Source of the DNA: Changshengia sp963803165
GTDB taxonomy: Bacteria > Chloroflexota > Dormibacteria > Aeolococcales > Aeolococcaceae
Direction: 5' to 3'
DNA: 64,000 nt
NCBI GenBank assembly: GCA_963803165.1
Contig: CAWDLK010000002.1
Coordinates: forward strand, 62,001-126,000
Below are positions 28,334 through 36,204 of this stretch, one piece after another. The translations under genes were made by a program, and so were the position numbers. The notes beneath the pieces are model-generated. The model did no database searches and had not been told where the DNA came from. It saw only the letters and a list, made by a program, of their open reading frames with translations. The first letter of the stretch is position 1. Every line of letters begins with the position of its first letter.

Positions 28334-29163
28334 GTGGCACCGGGCCCGCGGCGGCCGGCGCGCTCGTCGACAGCCACTGCCACCTCCAGGTCCTCGCCGA
28401 GCGGGAGGAGAGCGGGGGTGTCGAGCGCGCCCTGGAGGAGGCCGCGGCGGCGGGGGTGGAGCAGGTGGTCTGCCCGGGGCTCAACCTCGAGGACAGCGAC
28501 CGCTGCCGGGAGATCGCCGAGACCCACGCGGGGGTCTTCTTCACGGTGGGGTGGCATCCCCACGAGCGCGCCGCTCCCGATCGCGTCCAGGTGGCCGAGC
28601 TCGCCGAGCTGCTGCGCCACCCGCGGGCGGTGGGTGTGGGGGAGATCGGGCTCGACCAGTACTGGCGGCCCGGGTACCACGAGACCCCGCTCGAGGTGCA
28701 GCGGGCGGCCCTCCGGCAGATGCTCGAGCTGGCGCGCGACCGCGACCTGCCGGCGGCCATCCACGATCGCGACAGCCACGAGGAGGTGCTCGCCGCCGTG
28801 GATGAGCTCCCCGGGCTGCGCGGCGTGATGCACAGCTTCACCGGGGACGCGGCCCACGCCCGCCGGTGCCGGGAGCGCGGCCTCCTGCTCTCCTTCTCGG
28901 GGATCGTGACCTTCCCCCGCAGCGAGGCCATCCAGGAGGCCGCCCGTCTCGTCGACCCTGCGGGCTACCTGGTGGAGACGGACACGCCCTTCCTGGCGCC
29001 CGTCCCGCACCGTGGCCGGCCCAACGTGCCCGCCTACGTCGCCGCCACCGCGGCCGCGCTCGCCCGCCTGCGCGGCGTCCCGGACGGCGTGGTCGCCAGG
29101 GAGACCACCGCCAGCGCGCGCGCTCTCTTCGGCCTGCCCGCCGGGGACCGGCTCCGTGGTTGA
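28330..29163 (+). CDS. tatD: TatD family metal-dependent hydrolase
   Basis: TatD enzymes are metal-dependent deoxyribonucleases. The 277-aa TIM-barrel protein has the N-terminal metal motif VDSHCHL, GWHPHE, VGEIGLDQYW with the metal Glu, AIHDRDSHEEVL, MHSFTG and the terminal ETDTPFLAP. The Asp of ETD is the catalytic acid. ATGA overlap with metG. metG-tatD-rsmA is a conserved order in Gram-positive phyla. Confidence 0.92.
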   Translation: MSGTGPAAAGALVDSHCHLQVLAEREESGGVERALEEAAAAGVEQVVCPGLNLEDSDRCREIAETHAGVFFTVGWHPHERAAPDRVQVAELAELLRHPRAVGVGEIGLDQYWRPGYHETPLEVQRAALRQMLELARDRDLPAAIHDRDSHEEVLAAVDELPGLRGVMHSFTGDAAHARRCRERGLLLSFSGIVTFPRSEAIQEAARLVDPAGYLVETDTPFLAPVPHRGRPNVPAYVAATAAALARLRGVPDGVVARETTASARALFGLPAGDRLRG

Positions 29164-29196
29164 GGGGGTGACCGTGGCCCGGGGCACGGGGGCCCC

Positions 29197-30060
29197 GTGA
29201 GCCCGGCCGGCGCCCCGCGGGCGGCGCTCGACCTCACCGACCCCCGCACCGTGACCGCGGTGGCCCGGCGGGCGGGGCTCTCCGCCAAGCGGAGGCTGGG
29301 GCAGCACTTCCTGGTGGATCGGGCGGCCCTCGACGCGATCGTCGAGGCGCTCGCGCCGGCCGCCGACGACACCGTCTGGGAGATCGGCCCCGGGATCGGG
29401 GTGCTGACCGTCGAGCTGGCCCGGAGGGCCGGACGGGTGGTGGCGGTCGACCTCGATCCCGCCTGCATCCGGGCGGCGCGCTCCACCCTGCGCGGGCTCG
29501 ACAACGTCGAGCTGGTCGAGGCCGACGCGCTCTCGGTCGACGCCCGGGACCTCGGCCTGCCCGCCGGCCACCTGGCTGCGGGCAACCTCCCCTACAATCT
29601 CACCGGCGCCCTGCTCGCCCACCTCTTCGAGGCCGACCAGCCGCCGCGGCGGGCGGTTTTCCTGGTCCAGCGCGAGGTCGCCGCCCGGATCTCCGCCCCG
29701 CCGGGGGGCTGGAGCCTCGCCACCGTGGCGGTGCGCTCGGTGGCGTCGGTGGAGCGCCTCGCCGACCTGCCCGCGTCCAGCTTCCTGCCCCCACCGGCGG
29801 TCGCGTCGAGCATCATTCGCATGCATCCCGCCCGACCCATGGCCACGGACGAAAGGACCGCCGTGCTCCACCTGGCCCGCGCCGCCTTCCAGCTGCGCCG
29901 CAAGACCCTCCGCCACGGCCTCGGCCGCGCCCTCGACGGCGACGCCGAGCTGGCCGCGGCGGTGATGGCCCGCTGCAGCGTCGACCCGGGGCGCCGCCCG
30001 GAGACGCTCGACCTCGACGAGTGGCGCTGCCTGGCCCGCGCCGCGAGCGAGCTCCGGTGA
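29197..30060 (+). CDS. rsmA: 16S rRNA dimethyladenosine transferase RsmA (KsgA)
   Basis: RsmA dimethylates two adjacent adenosines in helix 45 of 16S rRNA. The 287-aa protein shows the family opening KRRLGQHFLVD, SAM motif EIGPGIGVLTVEL, VDLDP, and the catalytic GNLPYNLTG. The C-terminal helical domain has FQLRRKTLRHGL. GTG 29197 is 33 nt after tatD. Its stop overlaps the MFS gene start. Confidence 0.95.
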   Translation: MSPAGAPRAALDLTDPRTVTAVARRAGLSAKRRLGQHFLVDRAALDAIVEALAPAADDTVWEIGPGIGVLTVELARRAGRVVAVDLDPACIRAARSTLRGLDNVELVEADALSVDARDLGLPAGHLAAGNLPYNLTGALLAHLFEADQPPRRAVFLVQREVAARISAPPGGWSLATVAVRSVASVERLADLPASSFLPPPAVASSIIRMHPARPMATDERTAVLHLARAAFQLRRKTLRHGLGRALDGDAELAAAVMARCSVDPGRRPETLDLDEWRCLARAASELR

Positions 30061-31457
30061 GCGAGGAGCGTCTCCCCGAGGTGGAGCCCGAGCTCTTCCA
30101 GCCCCTCCACGCCGTCCGTCCGGCCGTGCCGCCGCACCCCGACGACGCCGCCGGCTTCGCCCGGGTGCTGCGGCGCCGCGACTTCCGCTACCTCTGGGCG
30201 GCCCAGTGCGGCAGCCAGCTGGCCCAGAACTTCATCCAGTTCGCCCTCCTGGTGGTGGTCTACGACCTCACCGGCCTCACCACCGCCGTCGCCGCGGTGG
30301 CCGTCGCCTTCACCTTCCCGGGAGTGCTGCTCAGCGCCCCGGCGGGCGTGTACGCCGATCGCCACGACAAGCAGTCGCTCATGGTCTTCACCAACCTGCT
30401 GCGCGCCGGGCTGCTGGTGCTCATCCCGCTCTCCCAGCTGGTGCCGTTCCTCCATCACCAGGCCTGGCCGCTCCTGGTCATCACCTTCCTGTTCAGCTCG
30501 GTGGGGCAGGTCTTCGCCCCGGCCGAGGCGGCCAGCATCCCCTCGCTGGTGAGCCGAGAGCAGATCCAGGGGGCGATGTCGCTCTTCATGACCACGGTCA
30601 TCTTCACGCTCGTGCTCGGCAGCGTCCTGGCGCCGGTCTGCCTGGTCCTCTTCGGGGACCTCATCCCCTTCTACATCGGCGCCGGGCTGTTCGCCCTGGC
30701 GGCGCTCTCCTGCTGGCGGATCGGCGCCTCGCTGCGCGCCGTGGGGCGGGGCGCGGGCGCCGAGTCCCACGTCCTCCAGGAGCTCCGCGACGGCGCCGAC
30801 ATCCTGCGCCGGAGCCCGGCCCTGCGCTGGGGGATGATCCAGCTGGGGCTGGCGCTGGTGATGGTGTTCACCATCTACACCCTGGGGGCCCCGTACATGC
30901 AGCGGGTGCTGCACCGCTCGCCCAACGACATCTCGATCGTGCTGGTCCCGGCCATGGTGGGGCTGGTCGCCATGGCGGGCGTCCTCGGCCAGCACCTCAT
31001 CACCCTGGCCCGGCGATCGCTCACGGTGCTCGCCCTGCTCACCACCGGGCTCTGCCTGGTGGCCATGGGCGTCCTCCCCCCCGTCTTCCAGGCGATCGGC
31101 GCCGACGGTCTGATGCTCCCCGTGGTGGTGGCCCTGGCCCTCGCCTTCGGGGCGGCCCTGGGCGCCATCCTCATCCCCGCCTTCACCGTGCTCCAGGAGG
31201 GGACCACCGAGGAGTCGCGGGGACGCATCTTCGGGGGCGTCTTCACGGTCATCAACGCCTCCATCGCGCTGCCGCTGCTCGCCTTCGGCGGCGCCGTCGA
31301 CTTCTTCCACTCGGTCAACGCCGTGGTGGACGTCTTCGGCGCCCTGGTGCTCGTCGCCGCGCTCTCCTTCCGGGTCCTCTTCTGGCGGCGGCTGGCGATC
31401 CTCGACCAGCCGGTCCCGGCCATCGCGACATTCCCAGGAGCGGCTGGCAGCCCCTGA
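30057..31457 (+). CDS. Major facilitator superfamily transporter
   Basis: A 466-aa inner-membrane carrier with about 12 hydrophobic segments after a 50-residue cytoplasmic N-terminus. The segment RRRDFRYLWAAQCGSQLAQNF and the loop AGVYADRHDKQ after helix 2 fit the drug-exporter-like (MFS_3/enterobactin exporter) branch. Substrate unknown. GTG 30057 overlaps the rsmA stop. Its own stop lies inside a large inverted repeat (31453-31496). Confidence 0.8.
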   Translation: MSEERLPEVEPELFQPLHAVRPAVPPHPDDAAGFARVLRRRDFRYLWAAQCGSQLAQNFIQFALLVVVYDLTGLTTAVAAVAVAFTFPGVLLSAPAGVYADRHDKQSLMVFTNLLRAGLLVLIPLSQLVPFLHHQAWPLLVITFLFSSVGQVFAPAEAASIPSLVSREQIQGAMSLFMTTVIFTLVLGSVLAPVCLVLFGDLIPFYIGAGLFALAALSCWRIGASLRAVGRGAGAESHVLQELRDGADILRRSPALRWGMIQLGLALVMVFTIYTLGAPYMQRVLHRSPNDISIVLVPAMVGLVAMAGVLGQHLITLARRSLTVLALLTTGLCLVAMGVLPPVFQAIGADGLMLPVVVALALAFGAALGAILIPAFTVLQEGTTEESRGRIFGGVFTVINASIALPLLAFGGAVDFFHSVNAVVDVFGALVLVAALSFRVLFWRRLAILDQPVPAIATFPGAAGSP

Positions 31458-31534
31458 CACGGCGCTGCAACGGCAGGGTCGCGTTGCCATGTCAGGTCCG
31501 GTCGGGCGAGGAGCGGGTGGCAAGCTCGCCTGAC
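31453..31534 (+). promoter_or_regulatory. Mutually exclusive stem elements after the MFS gene
   Basis: CCTGACA (31453-31459) pairs with TGTCAGG (31490-31496), with an inner stem GCAACG/CGTTGC (31467-31472/31482-31487). The same TGTCAGG can instead pair with CCTGAC at 31529-31534. Either fold may exist, which is the geometry of an RNA switch. There is no T tract. It precedes a small zinc-ribbon gene by 60 nt. Function is not shown. Confidence 0.35.
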
Positions 31535-31596
31535 TTCGCGCGACGTGGCGGCCCAGCGGCGCGTCGGTCCGAGACAGTGGAGGCGCAAGGGGAGAG

Positions 31597-31806
31597 ATGC
31601 GAGCCATCGTGACGTGCGAGTGCTGCGGATATCGCCAGGCCGTGGCTCGACCGATCCGCCGCCCGGAGCAGTTCCACGTGATCTGCCACGGATGCGAGGG
31701 CGTGCTCCTGGTCGAGGTCACCAGCGCCGACCTCCGCGAGGCCCACAGCCCCGCGGCCGGGCGCGCGCCCCACGCCGCCGACGGGGTGGGAACGCCCGTA
31801 CCCTGA
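31597..31806 (+). CDS. Small putative zinc-ribbon protein
   Basis: A 69-aa ORF with ATG 31597 preceded by an AAGGGGAGAG ribosome-binding stretch. Four clustered cysteines plus spare Cys (CECCGY and ICHGCEG) form two knuckles 26 residues apart, typical of a one-zinc ribbon. The C-terminal third is Ala/Pro-rich and probably disordered. I do not recognise a family. The strong RBS and knuckle spacing favour a real gene. Confidence 0.55.
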   Translation: MRAIVTCECCGYRQAVARPIRRPEQFHVICHGCEGVLLVEVTSADLREAHSPAAGRAPHAADGVGTPVP

Positions 31807-31950
31807 CGCTCCGCGCGGCCGGCCGCCCGGGTTCGTCGCCGGTCCCGCCGGCTCACCGGCCCCGGCGCCGCGGTGTCCGCCGGGCCCGGCTCCGGACCGG
31901 CGCCACCTCCCCCTCGCGGTATCATCCCGGCCTGACCTGCGCGGCTGCGC
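31807..31950 (+). promoter_or_regulatory. Promoter region of tRNA-Val
   Basis: The 144-bp gap before the tRNA carries a -10-like TATCAT at 31920-31925, which would start transcription about 20 nt before the tRNA. No good -35 is visible in this GC-rich stretch. Nothing else is evident. Confidence 0.4.
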
Positions 31951-32024
31951 GGGCGCATAGCTCAGTTGGTACGAGCGCAGCGTTGACATCGCTGAGGTCT
32001 CAGGTTCGATCCCTGATGCGCCCA
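31951..32024 (+). tRNA. tRNA-Val (anticodon GAC)
   Basis: A full cloverleaf folds: 7-bp acceptor GGGCGCA/TGCGCCC, 4-bp D stem GCTC/GAGC with loop AGTTGGTAC, 5-bp anticodon stem CAGCG/CGCTG with loop TTGACAT (anticodon GAC, 31985-31987), and T stem TCAGG/CCTGA with TTCGATC. Discriminator is A 32024. CCA is not encoded, so it must be added by a nucleotidyltransferase. GAC reads the GTC and GTT valine codons; GTC is common in this genome. Confidence 0.97.
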
Positions 32025-32336
32025 CGTCACCGCCCGGCCGGGGGTCCCCGGTCCGGGCGGTCACCCGCTCGGGTCCCGTTCCCTGAGCAACATGCGCGCC
32101 GCGCCGGAGCGGGCTCCCGGGAGGTCCGACCGCGGGGCGGGGACTTTAGCAACAGCTTTCGCACAAGGGGGGAGGAACCCGTCCGATGGAGCGCGACCGG
32201 TTGTCCACACTCTGCACACCTCGCTCCGTCCACCACTGTGGAGGGACGGCCGCGCGACTTCGTCGCGCGCTTCCACCCGGAGGCAGATTGGGTGTTGACA
32301 GCCGAGCAGACCACAGTCGTAGACTGGCCTGAACTC
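32025..32336 (+). promoter_or_regulatory. 312-bp regulatory gap with DnaA-type box, hairpins and promoter
   Basis: The gap holds TTGTCCACA (32201-32209), the preferred DnaA box form in high-GC actinomycetes. A perfect 8-bp hairpin (CGCGCGAC-TTC-GTCGCGCG, 32251-32269) follows an imperfect CCGTCC/GGACGG stem. A promoter has TTGACA at 32295-32300 and TAGACT at 32320-32325 (19-bp spacer). Predicted transcription would begin about 5 nt before the next ATG, so the mRNA would be almost leaderless. Local GC falls below the surroundings at about 32145-32170. Confidence 0.5.
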
Positions 32337-32654
32337 ATGGAGGTGGGTGTGCGTCACGCGACTGATGGTCGCCTGCCGTCGGTGCGACTCTGTGCTCGTC
32401 AGGGGTGCAGCGAGCCGGTCAAGAAGCCGACCAACAAGTACTGCAGCGTGCGCTGCTGCGCCATCGATCCCGAGCGACTCGAACGGCTCCGGGCGCAGGC
32501 GCATCGCAGCTCGCGCCGCAGCGTGCTCCCGCTCACCCATCAGCTCTCGCTGGAGATGTCGGGTTCGTTGCTCGCCAATCCCGAGGCGGAGATCGACCTG
32601 CTCGGCGAGGGCCGCGAGGACGTTCCCCGGGGGATGTCCCGCCTGGTCGTCTGA
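32337..32654 (+). CDS. Small cysteine-cluster (zinc finger-like) protein
   Basis: A 105-aa protein from ATG 32337. Residues 18-43 hold LCARQGCSEPV and KYCSVRCCA, a Cx4C...Cx3C(C) cluster likely to bind zinc. The rest is basic (RLERLRAQAHRSSRRS), then acidic with a conserved-looking LLANPEAEIDLLGEGRED tail. It could be a small DNA- or RNA-binding regulator, but no family is recognised. A strong promoter sits directly upstream, suggesting an independently expressed gene. Confidence 0.6.
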   Translation: MEVGVRHATDGRLPSVRLCARQGCSEPVKKPTNKYCSVRCCAIDPERLERLRAQAHRSSRRSVLPLTHQLSLEMSGSLLANPEAEIDLLGEGREDVPRGMSRLVV

Positions 32655-32718
32655 GCCGGCCGCCCGCCTCGAGCCGCGGGTCGCGGCTCCGCTGTGACCC
32701 CGCCCGCTCCGCCTCCCG

Positions 32719-32746
32719 GTGACCTCGGGCACGGCTTCCGTACAAT
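32719..32746 (+). promoter_or_regulatory. Promoter of thrS, near-leaderless
   Basis: GTGACC (32719-32724), a 16-bp spacer and TACAAT (32741-32746). The predicted start of transcription is within a few bases of GTG 32756, so thrS mRNA is probably leaderless. Confidence 0.55.
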
Positions 32747-32755
32747 GCGCGCACC

Positions 32756-34564
32756 GTGCCCGAGGAGGTCGACGACGCCGCCGAGGCCGGCCTGCCGCTG
32801 GAGGCACCGGCCGAGCTGAGCCTGGAGGTGCTGCGCCACAGCGCCGCCCATCTCATGGCGGCGGCGGTCTGCGAGCTCTTCCCCGGCACCCAGTACGACG
32901 TCGGGCCGGCCATCGAGGACGGCTTCTTCTACAACTTCCTGCTCCCCGAGGACCGTCACCTCACCGAGGCCGACCTCGCCGCCATCCAGGAGCGGATGGG
33001 CGACCTGGTCCGGCGCCGCCTGCCCTACCGGCGCGAGGTCATGCCGCGCCAGGATGCCCGCCGTCTCTTCGAGGGCATGGGTCAGCGCTTCAAGGTGGAG
33101 ATCATCGACCGCCTCGCCGCGGAGGTGAAGAGCGTCGGCGTGTACCGCACCGGCGACTTCGTCGACCTCTGCCGCGGTCCCCACGTCCCCGACAGCGGGC
33201 GGCTCGGCGCGGTCCGCCTGCTCCGGGTCGCCGGCGTCTACTGGAGGGGCGACGAGCGCAACCCGCAGCTGCAGCGGGTCTACGGCACCGCCTGGTTCAG
33301 CCCCGGGGACCTCGACGCCTACCTGGAGCGTCTCGCCGAGGCGGAGCGGCGCGACCACCGCCGGCTGGGGCGCGAGCTGGAGCTCTTCCACTTCGACCCC
33401 TCGGCCCCCGGGATGCCGTACTGGCTGCCCAACGGGGTCATCGTCCTCAACCAGCTGATCGACTTCTGGCGCCGCGACCACCGGGCCCGCGGCTACCAGG
33501 AGGTGATGACCCCGCTGATCAACGAGAAGGGGCTGTGGGAGACCTCCGGCCACTGGGACCACTACCGCGAGGACATGTTCCTCATCCCGGTGGACGAGCG
33601 GACCACCTACGGCCTCAAGCCGATGAACTGTCCCAACGCCCACGTCATCTACAACCTGCGGCGGCACAGCTACCGGGAGCTGCCCCTCCGCTACTCCGAC
33701 ATCGACCCGCTGCATCGATTCGAGCGCTCGGGGACGCTGCACGGGCTGCTGCGGGTGCGCAAGTTCATGCAGGACGACGCCCACATCTTCGTCACCGAGG
33801 AGCAGATCGAGGAGGAGTACGCGCGCATCCTCGAGATCACCCGGACCTACTACGGCATCTTCGGCCTCGAGTACTCGCTGCGTCTGGGCACCCGGCCGGC
33901 GGACTTCATGGGCGATCCCGAGACCTGGGACCGCGCCGAGGCAGCGCTGCTGCGCATCCTCGAGAGCAACGCCGGCATCCCCTTCACCGTGGAGGCCGGG
34001 GAGGGTGCCTTCTACGGCCCCAAGATCGACATCCTGATGCGGGACGCGATCGGCCGCTCCTGGCAGACCGGGACCATCCAGCTCGACTTCCAGCAGCCCC
34101 GCCGCTTCGGCTGCGAGTACATCGACGCCGCCGGCCAGCCGCGCACGCCGGTCACCATCCACCGGGTCATCTACGGCTCCCTGGAGCGCTTCATCGGCAT
34201 CCTCCTCGAGCACTTCGCGGGCCAGCTGCCGCTCTGGCTGGCGGCGGTGCAGGTCGAGGTGGTCCCGGTGCAGGACGACGTGGAGGCGGTCATGGCGTGC
34301 GCCCGCAGCCTGGTCGACCGGTGTGAGGCGGCCGGCATCCGGGCGGCGGTGAGCGACCACCCGGGGGAGAGGATGCAGGCGCGGATCCGTGACGCCGAGC
34401 TGCGCAAGGTCCCCTATGTCGTGGTCGTCGGCAAGCGCGACGTGGAGCGCGGCGACGACGTGGTCACGGTCCGCGACACCCGCCGCGGCGGGACCGAGCA
34501 GCGCGCCGTCGCCGACCTGGTCGCGTCGCTCTCGGACGAGGTCGCGAGCCGCCGGCCGGGCTGA
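32756..34564 (+). CDS. thrS: Threonyl-tRNA synthetase lacking the TGS domain
   Basis: ThrS charges tRNA-Thr. The 602-aa protein begins directly with the N2 editing domain (HSAAHLMAAA, DLCRGPHVP with editing Cys). It then has the class II core with RERDHRRLGRELELF-like DHRRLGRELELFHF, MNCPNAH (zinc Cys), RFERSGTLHGLLRVRKF, AFYGPKID, and the C-terminal anticodon domain. The usual about 60-residue N-terminal TGS domain is absent. GTG 32756 fits the leaderless promoter; no upstream in-frame start would add TGS. Confidence 0.94.
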   Translation: MPEEVDDAAEAGLPLEAPAELSLEVLRHSAAHLMAAAVCELFPGTQYDVGPAIEDGFFYNFLLPEDRHLTEADLAAIQERMGDLVRRRLPYRREVMPRQDARRLFEGMGQRFKVEIIDRLAAEVKSVGVYRTGDFVDLCRGPHVPDSGRLGAVRLLRVAGVYWRGDERNPQLQRVYGTAWFSPGDLDAYLERLAEAERRDHRRLGRELELFHFDPSAPGMPYWLPNGVIVLNQLIDFWRRDHRARGYQEVMTPLINEKGLWETSGHWDHYREDMFLIPVDERTTYGLKPMNCPNAHVIYNLRRHSYRELPLRYSDIDPLHRFERSGTLHGLLRVRKFMQDDAHIFVTEEQIEEEYARILEITRTYYGIFGLEYSLRLGTRPADFMGDPETWDRAEAALLRILESNAGIPFTVEAGEGAFYGPKIDILMRDAIGRSWQTGTIQLDFQQPRRFGCEYIDAAGQPRTPVTIHRVIYGSLERFIGILLEHFAGQLPLWLAAVQVEVVPVQDDVEAVMACARSLVDRCEAAGIRAAVSDHPGERMQARIRDAELRKVPYVVVVGKRDVERGDDVVTVRDTRRGGTEQRAVADLVASLSDEVASRRPG

Positions 34565-34592
34565 GGCCCGGGCAGGCGACCGGCCGGGAGCC

Positions 34593-35342
34593 GTGGCCAA
34601 GCTCGCGGGGCGCCGCCTCCGCCGTCTCGCCGACCTGGTCGGGGACCTCCGGCTGCCCGGCGACCCCGCTGCCTTGGTGGCGGGCGGGGAGATCGAAGTG
34701 GACGGCTTCGTCGTCACCAACCCCGAGGCCCGGGTGCCCGCCGACGCGCGGGTCCGGCGGCGCCGGCCCTCGCCGCTGCGGGGGGAGGCGAAGCTGCGGG
34801 CCGCGCTGCGCGGCTTCGGGGTGGCCGTGGCCGGCCGAGTGGCGCTCGACGTCGGCGCCGCCGCCGGCGGCTTCACCCGCGCCCTCCTCGAGGCCGGGGC
34901 GCGGCGGGTCTACGCGGTCGACGCCGGCCACGGCCAGCTGCTCGGGTCGCTGCGCCAGGAGCCCCGGGTGGTCAACCTGGAGGCGACCAACGTCGCCGAG
35001 CTCGATCGCGGGCTCGTCCCCGAGCCCGTGGAGGTGGTGACCGTCGACGTCTCCTACCTCTCGCTCTCGGCCGCGGTCGCCCAGCTCGACCGCATCGAGC
35101 TGGCCTCCGGGGCGGACCTGGTCGGCCTGGTCAAGCCGATGTTCGAGCTGCGCCGGGCCACCGCCCCGGTCGACGACGCCAGCGTGGGCGCCGCAATCGA
35201 GGCCGCCCGGGCCGGGGTGGCCGCCGCCGGCTGGAGCGTGCTGGCCACCCTGCCGTCGCCGGTGCTGGGGGCGCGGGGTGCTCGGGAGGCGCTCCTCCAC
35301 GCCCGCTGGGGCACGCTTCCCCCGGGTCCCGGGGCGGGGTGA
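34593..35342 (+). CDS. Second TlyA-like FtsJ-fold rRNA methyltransferase
   Basis: A 249-aa paralogue of the TlyA protein at 14462. It keeps an S4-like N-terminus (LRRLADLVGDLRLPGDPAAL), GEAKLRAAL in place of SRAGEKL, SAM motif LDVGAAAGGFTRALL, AVDAGHGQLLGSLRQEPRV, TVDVSYLSLS and LVKPMFEL. The catalytic Lys/Asp layout is kept with conservative changes. GTG 34593 gives a length like TlyA. It may modify a different nucleotide from TlyA; substrate is not known. Confidence 0.75.
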   Translation: MAKLAGRRLRRLADLVGDLRLPGDPAALVAGGEIEVDGFVVTNPEARVPADARVRRRRPSPLRGEAKLRAALRGFGVAVAGRVALDVGAAAGGFTRALLEAGARRVYAVDAGHGQLLGSLRQEPRVVNLEATNVAELDRGLVPEPVEVVTVDVSYLSLSAAVAQLDRIELASGADLVGLVKPMFELRRATAPVDDASVGAAIEAARAGVAAAGWSVLATLPSPVLGARGAREALLHARWGTLPPGPGAG

Positions 35343-35390
35343 GCCCAGCCCTCCCGGCGGGGGAGCCCGCGCGACCCCCGGGTGGGGCGA

Positions 35391-35418
35391 TTGGCGCCCG
35401 GCGCACCCGTGGTATGCT
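35391..35418 (+). promoter_or_regulatory. Promoter of infC-rpmI-rplT-pheST
   Basis: TTGGCG (35391-35396), 16-bp spacer, TATGCT (35413-35418). Transcription would start near 35425 and produce a leader of about 145 nt before infC. Confidence 0.55.
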
Positions 35419-35423
35419 CCGGC

Positions 35424-35541
35424 GCTGGACGCCCCTGTGGCGCCGTCAAGAGGGTACGTGCGACACGGCCCCACCTTCCGGGTCCGCCTTGGAGGTCCAG
35501 CCAGCCCAGCCTGGATAGCGGAAGCTATCCGTTTTTTGTTT
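35424..35541 (+). terminator. infC leader RNA ending in an intrinsic terminator (attenuator)
   Basis: A perfect 7-bp stem GGATAGC (35513-35519), loop GGAA, GCTATCC (35524-35530), followed by GTTTTTTGTTT, is a textbook intrinsic terminator placed between the promoter and infC. Upstream, GCTGGAC (35424-35430) can pair with GTCCAGC (35495-35501), and GGCGC (35421-35425) with GCGCC (35440-35444), giving competing folds. This fits ribosomal-protein-type attenuation of infC-rpmI-rplT (L20 or IF3 feedback), as known in Firmicutes. The effector is inferred. Confidence 0.7.
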
Positions 35542-35568
35542 CAGCCGGTTTTCGGGAGGTCCCACCCC

Positions 35569-36204
35569 ATCGCATTTCGAGAGCTGCGGGTCAATGACCA
35601 GATCCGGTTGCCCATGGTCCGACTCTTCGACGACACCACCCAAGAGGCGTTCGGGATCGTCCCCCTGGAGCGGGCCAAGCAGCTGGCCCTCGAGCGAGAG
35701 CTGGATCTCGTCGAGGTGGCCCCCCAGGCCCAGCCCCCGGTGTGCCGGCTCATGGATTACGGGCGCTTCAAGTTCGAGGCGCTGAAGCGGGAGAAGGAGA
35801 GCCGGCGCGAGCACAACGTCATCACGGTCAAGGAGATGAAGCTCCGTCCCAAGATCTCGGAGCACGACTTCCAGACCAAGTTCGGATACGTCAGGCACTT
35901 CCTCGAGGAGGGGGACAAGGTCAAGCTCACCATCGTGTTCCGGGGCCGGGAACTGGTCCACCAGGAGTACGGGCGCAAGCTGCTCGACCGGATGGCCGAG
36001 GAGCTCCACAACCTGGCCGCGGTGGAGCGCAATGCCCTGGTCGAGGGGCGGAACATGACCATGATCCTGAGCCCGGTCCACAAGAAGCCGGTCAAGCCCG
36101 GGGCGCCGCGCTCCGAGGACGACCGGGAGCAGGAGCCGGTCACGGCCGGCGGAGAGCCGGGAGCCGAAGGGAACCAATCAGATGCCCAAGATTCGCAACC
36201 ATAG
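35569..36204 (+). CDS. infC: Translation initiation factor IF-3, ATC start
   Basis: IF-3 binds the 30S subunit and proofreads start-codon selection. The protein shows FRELRVNDQIR, VRLFDD, VCRLMDYGRFKFEA, EMKLRPKISEHDFQTK and FRGRELVHQEYG. No ATG/GTG/TTG lies upstream in a sensible place. A strong GGGAGGT (35554-35560) is 8 nt before ATC 35569, the first codon of IAFREL. Rare starts (ATT/ATC) are known for infC and allow autoregulation. Length 211 aa, with a Glu/Gly-rich C-terminal extension. rpmI overlaps its end. Confidence 0.93.
   Translation: MAFRELRVNDQIRLPMVRLFDDTTQEAFGIVPLERAKQLALERELDLVEVAPQAQPPVCRLMDYGRFKFEALKREKESRREHNVITVKEMKLRPKISEHDFQTKFGYVRHFLEEGDKVKLTIVFRGRELVHQEYGRKLLDRMAEELHNLAAVERNALVEGRNMTMILSPVHKKPVKPGAPRSEDDREQEPVTAGGEPGAEGNQSDAQDSQP

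Noticed and set aside
31490..31534. 4.5S SRP RNA, because of GTCAGGTCCGG
   Set aside because: The conserved GGAAGNAGCAG part of the apical loop is missing and flanks do not form the long rod.
32201..32260. Replication origin, from the DnaA-type box
   Set aside because: Only one full box, no dnaA/dnaN neighbours and no AT-rich unwinding element.
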